A stretch of DNA of 11,514 nt from Rhodospirillaceae bacterium (GTDB taxonomy: Bacteria; Pseudomonadota; Alphaproteobacteria; SP197), in the NCBI GenBank assembly GCA_018700655.1, contig JABIUG010000443.1:1-11514 (forward strand). The letters are read 5' to 3'. The translations under genes were made by a program, and so were the position numbers. This document shows positions 6,861 to 11,514 of this stretch, one piece after another; position 1 is the stretch's first letter; each line of letters starts with the position of its first letter. A model generated the notes under the pieces. It had not been told where the DNA came from. It was given only the letters and a program-made list of their open reading frames with translations, and did not search any database.

Positions 6861-7645
6861 TGGAACGCATCGTGGATTTCGATCGCTACCCGATCGCCGA
6901 CCCAGATGCGCCCGACGCTCAAGCGCTGGTCGCGCGCGGCAGGCGCGAACTTGACGACAACGGTTGCCTCGTCCTTGCGGGATTCATCCGTCCCGAGGCT
7001 GTCGCCACCATGGCGGCGCAGGGCGAAACGCTTCTGGGCGACGGCTTTCACAACTGTTTCAACCGGAATCGAGAGATCGCCCGGTCATCGCTGTGTTTCG
7101 CCTGGAAGCGGGACACGCGCGTTGCCATGACCTCGGTTGGCGGCGACCGGATCGGCGACGAAACGCTGTTGCGCCAGCTTTATGACTGGGACCCCATGAC
7201 CGATTTCATCGGTGCACTGCTGGGTCGTGATCCCTATTACCGCAGCGCCGATCCGCTTGCCGGGCTGATGGTGACATCACAGGACATTGGCGACGAGTTG
7301 GGCTGGCACTATGACGGCAACGACGGGGTCGTGACGCTGAACCTGCAGCGCGCATCAACCGGCGGACGCTTTGAATATGTCCGCAATTGCCGTCCCGGAA
7401 ACATGGAACCAGATATTCAGCATGACGCGATCGATGCGGTGATGGACGGAGAGCATCCCGAACTCCGCGTCATCGACCAAGAGCCCGGCACGCTGGTGCT
7501 GTTCAACGGCTACCGTTCGCTCCACCGGGTTTCGCCGGTCGAGGCCGGCCCGCGCCGCATGATGGCGCTACTGTCCTATGACGCCAGGCCCGACTTCTGG
7601 TTCCGCCCCGATATCCGGATCGACTATTTCGGGCGCGACGCCTGA
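6860..7645 (+). CDS. Fe(II)/2-oxoglutarate-dependent dioxygenase, HalD/BesD-like
   Basis: The 261-residue protein has a cupin-type dioxygenase core. The metal ligands are in WHYDGNDG (His150, Asp152) and SLHRVSP (His222). An Arg pair at 232-233 (GPRRMM) is placed to bind 2-oxoglutarate, 10-11 residues after the distal His. The GGRFEYVRNCR stretch between them resembles bacterial HalD/BesD/ArpA-like oxygenases, which act on free amino acids. The carboxylate in HxD, rather than the Gly of halogenases, predicts hydroxylation or desaturation instead of chlorination; that is inference. ATG 6860 is preferred; TTG 6851 would add only three residues. The start has no good ribosome binding site but overlaps the stop of a short leader frame. 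Upstream DNA is AT-rich and possibly foreign, so native control may be lost. The 3' end overlaps the convergent acyl-CoA synthetase gene by 22 nt. Confidence 0.87.
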   Translation: MERIVDFDRYPIADPDAPDAQALVARGRRELDDNGCLVLAGFIRPEAVATMAAQGETLLGDGFHNCFNRNREIARSSLCFAWKRDTRVAMTSVGGDRIGDETLLRQLYDWDPMTDFIGALLGRDPYYRSADPLAGLMVTSQDIGDELGWHYDGNDGVVTLNLQRASTGGRFEYVRNCRPGNMEPDIQHDAIDAVMDGEHPELRVIDQEPGTLVLFNGYRSLHRVSPVEAGPRRMMALLSYDARPDFWFRPDIRIDYFGRDA

Positions 7646-9735
7646 CCTTCGAGCCTTGCCCGCGCATCGACGGCGACAGCGCCTTCGCCCGCGCTGCGCA
7701 GGAAGAGCGGGTTGATATCGAGTTCCTCCAGGGCATCGCCGGCATCGACCGCCAGCCATGACAGCCTGGCGGCGGCATCGGCCAGCACGTCGACGTCGAG
7801 TGCAGGCCTGCCCCGGACCCCTTCCAGCACCGGCCACAGCTTCAGCGTCTTCAGGCGTTCCTTGACGCGTTCGGGATGGACCGGGCAGGGCAGCAGGACG
7901 ACATCATCGAGCACCTCAGCAAGGACACCGCCCAGACCAACCAGAATCATCGGGCCGAACTGGACATCGTTCTGGAGTCCCAGGATCACTTCGGCCCCGC
8001 CGGAAGCCATTTCGGCGACCAGCATGCCCTGGAGACGTTGCCACAGTCGCCCGGACATATCCTGCCATGCTGCCTCCAGGGCAGTGGCATCGGCCAGCCT
8101 CAGCGCGACCGCACCTTCATCGGACTTGTGGATCAGGTCGGTGCCAAAGCCCTTCAACGCGACCGGCCAGCCGATTTTATTGGCCGCCGCGATCGCCTCG
8201 TCGCAGTTCAGACAGACCTGTTCGCGGGTCACGGGAATGCCGTAGCGCGCCAGCACCGCCTTGACCTCGTATTCGGTGAGCCAACCTTCTTTGGCACCTG
8301 CGAAGGGATTGCCACTCGGCAAGTCATCGGGGCGTTGTGGTGTGGCGCCACCCTCGGTTGGCGCCAGCCAGGTCTTGATCACGCGCAGGGCTTCATCTGT
8401 GGTCTCGTAACTCAGCATGTCGAGCTCGCGCACGACCTCGCGCCCGCCGTCTGACGATGAACCCGGCGTAAAAACGACCAGCGTGGGTTTGCCGGTTGCC
8501 TTGCCCGCTTCGGCCAGGCTCTGGGCCAACTTGGTCATTTGCGGTCCCGTCGTGATGACGATCAGGTTGGCCGCGACATCGGGATCGGTAGCGGCCAGCG
8601 GCAGGCCGCCATCCTCGATATCGATGAAGCTGCGTGTTCTGAGTGCACCCAGATCAAGCGGGTTGCCGAGCTGCTTGGGTTCGTAGATTTCTTCCAGATT
8701 GTTTCTTGTCTCGGGCGAAAAGGTCGCCAGACGCAAACCGGTGTCATCGAACCGGTCGGTCGTGATCGCCGCCGCGCCGCCGGAGCCGGAGATTACCAGG
8801 ATGCCATCGCCGGAGGCTTTGCCGTGGCGCGAGATCATTTCGGCTGCCTGCATCATGCCGTTGATGTCGTCGACCGGGACCACCCCTGCCTCGCGGCAGA
8901 CCGCTTCGAGCACACGCCAGGACCCGGCAAGGCTCGCGGTGTGGCTCATCGTCACGCGTGCGCCTTCGTCCGAGCGGCCAGATTTCACCATCAGGACCGG
9001 CTTTCCGGCCTCGCGGCATTTTCTGGCCGCGGCGACAAAGCGTGCCGGGTCCTTGAAACCTTCAACATAAAGCGTGATGACGCGGGTTGCCTCGTCTTCT
9101 GCCATCCATTCCAGGAAGTCGGAAAGTTCGAGATCGGCCTGGTTGCCGATGCTGATGGCGCTGGAAAAACGCGCGCCGTCGCCGATGCCCCGGTTGTAGA
9201 CGGTCGCCATCAGAGCGCCGGACTGGCTGATGAAGCCGATGCCGCCGGGCTCGTGGGTCGATTCCTGCATCGAGGGCGAAGAATTCATGATCAGCCCTGC
9301 GTGGGTGTTGATCAGACCCAGGCAATTGGGCCCGATCAGGCGCATGCCATGGGTCCGCGCGGTCTCGACCATCTGTTGTTCGAGTGCGGCACCGGCATCG
9401 CCGGTTTCGGTGAAACCCGCGGTGATCATGACACAGCAGGCAACGCCTGCCTTGCCGCAGTCTTTGATGTGGTCGAGCACGAACTCGCGCGGCACGGCGA
9501 TCACTGCAACATCGACCGTTACATCGGCCTGGGAAACACGCGGCACACAGGGCAGGTCGAACAGGGTCTCACGCTTGGGATTGACCGGAATGATCCTTCC
9601 CGGAAAACCCAGACTCATCGTGTTGTAGAAGATGCGCCCGCCGAACTTGCGCTGATCCTCGGACGCGCCGACGAAAGCGAGCGTAGAAGGACGCATGATC
9701 TGGGCGACGGTCTGGCGTGGAGCAGGTGGTGTCAC
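7624..9735 (-). CDS. ADP-forming acyl-CoA synthetase (acetyl-CoA synthetase type, fused alpha-beta)
   Basis: The 703-residue fused enzyme belongs to the NDP-forming acyl-CoA synthetase family, which interconverts acid, CoA and ATP with acyl-CoA, ADP and phosphate. The order is an N-terminal CoA-binding Rossmann domain (about 10-140, starting RPSTLAFVGAS and including GPNCLGLIN at 135-143), succinyl-CoA-ligase-like domains (about 150-455) and a C-terminal ATP-grasp domain (about 484-700). The phosphorylated His is His265 in MSHTASLAGS. A second relay His, His536, lies in LIHKSDEGAV. The ATP-grasp end shows FGPMILVGLGG (593-603) and ELDINPL (671-677). All key residues are present. The start is GTG at 9735, with GGGGA in the MFS-synthetase gap upstream; ATG at 9696 would begin just before the fold and is an alternative. 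It lies 19 nt after an MFS gene, probably in one operon, so the transporter may import its acid. The acyl substrate is unknown. Confidence 0.93.
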   Translation of the reverse strand: MTPPAPRQTVAQIMRPSTLAFVGASEDQRKFGGRIFYNTMSLGFPGRIIPVNPKRETLFDLPCVPRVSQADVTVDVAVIAVPREFVLDHIKDCGKAGVACCVMITAGFTETGDAGAALEQQMVETARTHGMRLIGPNCLGLINTHAGLIMNSSPSMQESTHEPGGIGFISQSGALMATVYNRGIGDGARFSSAISIGNQADLELSDFLEWMAEDEATRVITLYVEGFKDPARFVAAARKCREAGKPVLMVKSGRSDEGARVTMSHTASLAGSWRVLEAVCREAGVVPVDDINGMMQAAEMISRHGKASGDGILVISGSGGAAAITTDRFDDTGLRLATFSPETRNNLEEIYEPKQLGNPLDLGALRTRSFIDIEDGGLPLAATDPDVAANLIVITTGPQMTKLAQSLAEAGKATGKPTLVVFTPGSSSDGGREVVRELDMLSYETTDEALRVIKTWLAPTEGGATPQRPDDLPSGNPFAGAKEGWLTEYEVKAVLARYGIPVTREQVCLNCDEAIAAANKIGWPVALKGFGTDLIHKSDEGAVALRLADATALEAAWQDMSGRLWQRLQGMLVAEMASGGAEVILGLQNDVQFGPMILVGLGGVLAEVLDDVVLLPCPVHPERVKERLKTLKLWPVLEGVRGRPALDVDVLADAAARLSWLAVDAGDALEELDINPLFLRSAGEGAVAVDARARLEGQASRPK

Positions 9736-9754
9736 GATGGTAGTCCCCGGAAGA

Positions 9755-10945
9755 TTAATACTGCTTGGGAATGTAGCGCGAATACCAGGCCATGATCATC
9801 ATGCCAGCACCTGCTGCGACGAACACGGCGGGAAGCGCAAAGACGCTGAGCAGCAACGAGAAGACGCCCGGCGGGCCGATCTGGGAGGTGTCGCGGAAGG
9901 TTGCGAACACGCTGGTCATCTCGGCGCGTTCATGGGCATGGACGGCGCGCAGGAACAGCATGTTGCCGGCACCGTCGATGATGCTGGTAAAGAAGGCTGC
10001 GATCAGGAAAAACACGACACCCAGCCATGGTGTTCCCGCGACCAGCGCAACCGCCAGGCTGGCGACCGCGGAAGCCGCGTAACCGACCATCAGCAGGCGG
10101 CGTATACCCCACTTGTGGCCCAGCCAGGCCCAGAGCGGGCAGAGCAGGACCGCGCCTGACCCGGCCGAAACAAGCATTCCCGCAACGGTTTCTCCCAGGC
10201 CGGCCTCGACGCAATAGATCGGGCCGTAAACGAAGAACATCGCCCACCAGCTCGAACGTCCGACCGCCAACAGCCAGGCCAGACGTAACCTGTTCTGCTT
10301 GAAGAAATGGGGAAAGAACTTGAACGGATTGGGCGGCGAGCTCTTGGCTGCCTGGATCGCCTTGTTGTCGGAAAAGCGCAGATAGAAAAAAACGAGGTAG
10401 ACCAGCACCGTGACAACAGCCATGGCGATGAAGGGTGCGGGCCTGCCGAAAGCCTGGGAGAGCCAGATGCCGGCCATCGGTCCGATGATGAAACCACTGC
10501 CCATGAACAACACACGCACCGGTTCAAAGCGGCCAAACTCCTGCCGGGGAATATGGTCCATCAGGTAGAGGTTGAACGAGATGTCGATCGCGATGAAACC
10601 GACCAGGAAACAGGCCAGGCCTGCGGCAAAGACGATCCCGCTGCCCAACGAGAGAAGAAGCGCTGCAAGACAGATCAGGACGGTACCCAGTGCGACCACC
10701 CGTCGCCGCCGGATCATGTGGACCAGCAGCGGCATCGAAAGGCTGCCGGCAAGGCCGACGAACGAAGCGCCGAAATAGAGCAGGCTGACCTGCTGTGCCG
10801 AACCCATGATCTCGAGCGCGGTGAGCGGCAGGATGGTCAGCGGAAGTGCGCGGGCAACGCCTTGCAGCCCATAAAGGATCGCAAACGGCATTGCGTTGGG
10901 AAGGTCGGCAACACCAAGCCAGACCTGGAGATGTAGTCCTCGCAC
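9755..10945 (-). CDS. MFS transporter, in operon with acyl-CoA synthetase
   Basis: The 396-residue polytopic protein has about 12 hydrophobic segments and is paralogous to the transporter at 1607-2809. Shared blocks are GRFEPVRVLF (138-147), the interdomain NPFKFFPHFFKQNRLRLAWLL (206-226) with GRSSWW (229-234), AGN-x2-FLRAV-x2-HER-x-EM (326-343), TFRD (349-352) and the end WYSRYIPKQY. It is probably an inner-membrane importer or exporter of a small carboxylate; this rests on the operon with an acyl-CoA synthetase 19 nt downstream. The start is GTG 10945, supported by GAGGGAG 8 nt upstream; Met19 is an alternative. The upstream spacer to the ABC gene (10946-11174) contains two 64-nt palindromes and otherwise no recognisable gene or clear promoter. 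Confidence 0.88.
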   Translation of the reverse strand: MRGLHLQVWLGVADLPNAMPFAILYGLQGVARALPLTILPLTALEIMGSAQQVSLLYFGASFVGLAGSLSMPLLVHMIRRRRVVALGTVLICLAALLLSLGSGIVFAAGLACFLVGFIAIDISFNLYLMDHIPRQEFGRFEPVRVLFMGSGFIIGPMAGIWLSQAFGRPAPFIAMAVVTVLVYLVFFYLRFSDNKAIQAAKSSPPNPFKFFPHFFKQNRLRLAWLLAVGRSSWWAMFFVYGPIYCVEAGLGETVAGMLVSAGSGAVLLCPLWAWLGHKWGIRRLLMVGYAASAVASLAVALVAGTPWLGVVFFLIAAFFTSIIDGAGNMLFLRAVHAHERAEMTSVFATFRDTSQIGPPGVFSLLLSVFALPAVFVAAGAGMMIMAWYSRYIPKQY

Positions 10946-10953
10946 GCGGAGCG

Positions 10954-10960
10954 CTCCCTC
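10954..10960 (-). promoter_or_regulatory. Ribosome binding site supporting a GTG start
   Basis: Read on the minus strand this is GAGGGAG, 8 nt before GTG 10945. It favours that start over the internal ATG at residue 19, which has no comparable site. Confidence 0.55.
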
Positions 10961-11024
10961 GCGCTGTGTCGGCGGCGATCATGGGACTCCTCAAACGCGT
11001 GCGATGCAAGGCAAATGCCGCGGC

Positions 11025-11088
11025 TAGAGCAAATCAGGTTCCTCCGAAATCGCTGCGCGATTGTGGAGGAACCTGTGAAGTTGCTCTA
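11025..11088. repeat. 64-nt palindromic repeat, copy 1
   Basis: The outer arms TAGAGCAA (11025-11032) and TTGCTCTA (11081-11088) pair perfectly. The middle arms CAGGTTCCTCC (11035-11045) and GGAGGAACCTG (11065-11075) add 11 bp. The inner arms AATCGC (11048-11053) and GCGATT (11057-11062) close on a TGC loop. That is 25 paired positions in a 64-nt element. The form resembles intergenic palindromic (REP/RIME-like) elements common in alphaproteobacteria. No T-run follows on either side, so it is not a standard terminator. Confidence 0.8.
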
Positions 11089-11099
11089 ACTCCGTGAAG

Positions 11100-11163
11100 T
11101 AGAGCGGATTCACATGATCACGCGGAACCACAAAGTGTTTCCACGTGATCATGATCCGCTCTA
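11100..11163. repeat. 64-nt palindromic repeat, copy 2
   Basis: The outer arms TAGAGCGGAT (11100-11109) and ATCCGCTCTA (11154-11163) pair. The middle arms ATGATCACG (11114-11122) and CGTGATCAT (11144-11152) pair. Inner GGAA/TTCC (11124-11127, 11139-11142) and CAC/GTG (11129-11131, 11135-11137) close on an AAA loop. It is exactly as long as copy 1, which lies 11 nt away, and has the same TAGAGC...GCTCTA ends but an unrelated interior. Its right end lies 11 nt from the ABC gene stop, so the hairpin would sit at the 3' end of that mRNA and may protect it. Confidence 0.8.
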
Positions 11164-11174
11164 ACAGCGTTGCG

Positions 11175-11514
11175 TCACAGAATGGGGGCTTTTTCCGTAA
11201 TTTCTTCGCCGCTTTCCTGCTGATGCCGCCACATGCCGGCATAGACGCCGTTGCGTCCCAACAGGTCGGCATGTCGCCCGCGCTCGACAATCTGGCCTTC
11301 CTCGAGCACCAGAATCTCATCGGCATCGACCACGGTGGAGAGCCGGTGGGCGACGATCAGCGTCGTTCGCCCCCGTGCGATGTCGTTGAGGTTGGACTGG
11401 ATCGCACGCTCGGTATGGGTGTCGAGTGCGCTGGTTGCCTCGTCGAAGATCAGGACCTTGGGATCCTTGAGGATTGTGCGCGCGATCGCGACACGTTGTT
11501 TTTCGCCGCCCGAG
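11175..11514 (-). CDS. ABC exporter, Atm1-like, C-terminal part (5' end outside window)
   Basis: Only the last 112 codons and the stop are in the window. They show the ABC signature (SGGEKQRVAIART), Walker B plus D-loop (VLIFDEATSALD), the switch His (LIVAHRLST) and the usual tail (LVLEEGQIVERGRHADLL). The C-terminal YAGMWRHQQE is typical of Atm1/HMT1-type half-exporters, which have a six-helix membrane domain fused to the ATPase and export glutathione-linked sulfur or metal compounds. The membrane part, Walker A and start lie beyond 11514. Protein MsbA-like exporters are the main alternative. The stop is 11 nt from a palindromic repeat, and the next gene on the same strand begins 229 nt downstream, so they are probably separate transcription units. 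Confidence 0.94.
   Translation of the reverse strand, partial: SGGEKQRVAIARTILKDPKVLIFDEATSALDTHTERAIQSNLNDIARGRTTLIVAHRLSTVVDADEILVLEEGQIVERGRHADLLGRNGVYAGMWRHQQESGEEITEKAPIL

Noticed and set aside
8539..9795. 418-codon plus-strand frame opposite the acyl-CoA synthetase gene
   Set aside because: It is antisense to a gene with full family motifs; the product is Asp/His/Arg/Gly-rich and without domain structure, typical of a shadow frame.
11025..11163. Palindromes as rho-independent terminators
   Set aside because: The stems are long but no T-run follows on either strand, and the shared ends and equal lengths fit repeat elements better.
11024..11326. 100-codon minus-strand frame across the ABC gene end and the palindromes
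   Set aside because: The correct ABC frame, with signature, Walker B and switch His, is another one and stops at 11175; this frame just runs through the repeats.

Overview
The window is GC-rich (roughly 60% by eye). Its codon use and gene families suggest an alphaproteobacterium, probably near the Rhodospirillales; this is inferred from style, since there is no rRNA or other marker. The genes look like chromosomal metabolic and transport genes. I see no CRISPR array, complete insertion sequence, tRNA or rRNA. There is one short AT-rich foreign-looking patch and one pair of palindromic repeats.

Left part (1-2809): a 70-residue hypothetical protein is followed by an MFS transporter gene of the oxalate/formate-antiporter-like type. 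Just upstream of that gene are a perfect 9-bp inverted repeat, a good ribosome binding site and an ATG, but an in-frame TGA closes the frame after 11 codons. The annotated transporter must therefore restart at 414, or the gene carries a nonsense mutation. A second MFS transporter converges on it from the minus strand, with an 11-nt gap between the stops.

Middle (2810-6410): a 136-nt divergent intergenic region leads into pepN, a complete M1 aminopeptidase N with all catalytic residues. An alpha/beta hydrolase follows 18 nt downstream and is probably in the same operon.

Accessory patch (6411-6859): directly after the hydrolase stop, GC content drops to about 40%. This stretch holds the C-terminal remnant of an unrecognised gene with no start of its own, then a gene-free AT-rich stretch. 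A possible 11-codon leader frame ends on the start of the next gene.

Right part (6860-11514): a non-haem Fe(II)/2-oxoglutarate dioxygenase overlaps, tail to tail by 22 nt, a minus-strand fused ADP-forming acyl-CoA synthetase. The synthetase lies 19 nt downstream of a third MFS gene, which is a paralogue of the second. Together these two look like an uptake-and-activation operon for an unknown carboxylic acid. Upstream of that operon sit two tandem 64-nt palindromes with identical TAGAGC...GCTCTA ends. The window closes inside the C-terminal ATPase part of an Atm1-like ABC exporter.

I found no clear, wholly new multi-gene system. The points most worth checking are the interrupted MFS start, the remnant gene in the AT-rich patch, the twin palindromes, and the HalD/BesD-like dioxygenase that keeps the hydroxylase-type HxD motif.
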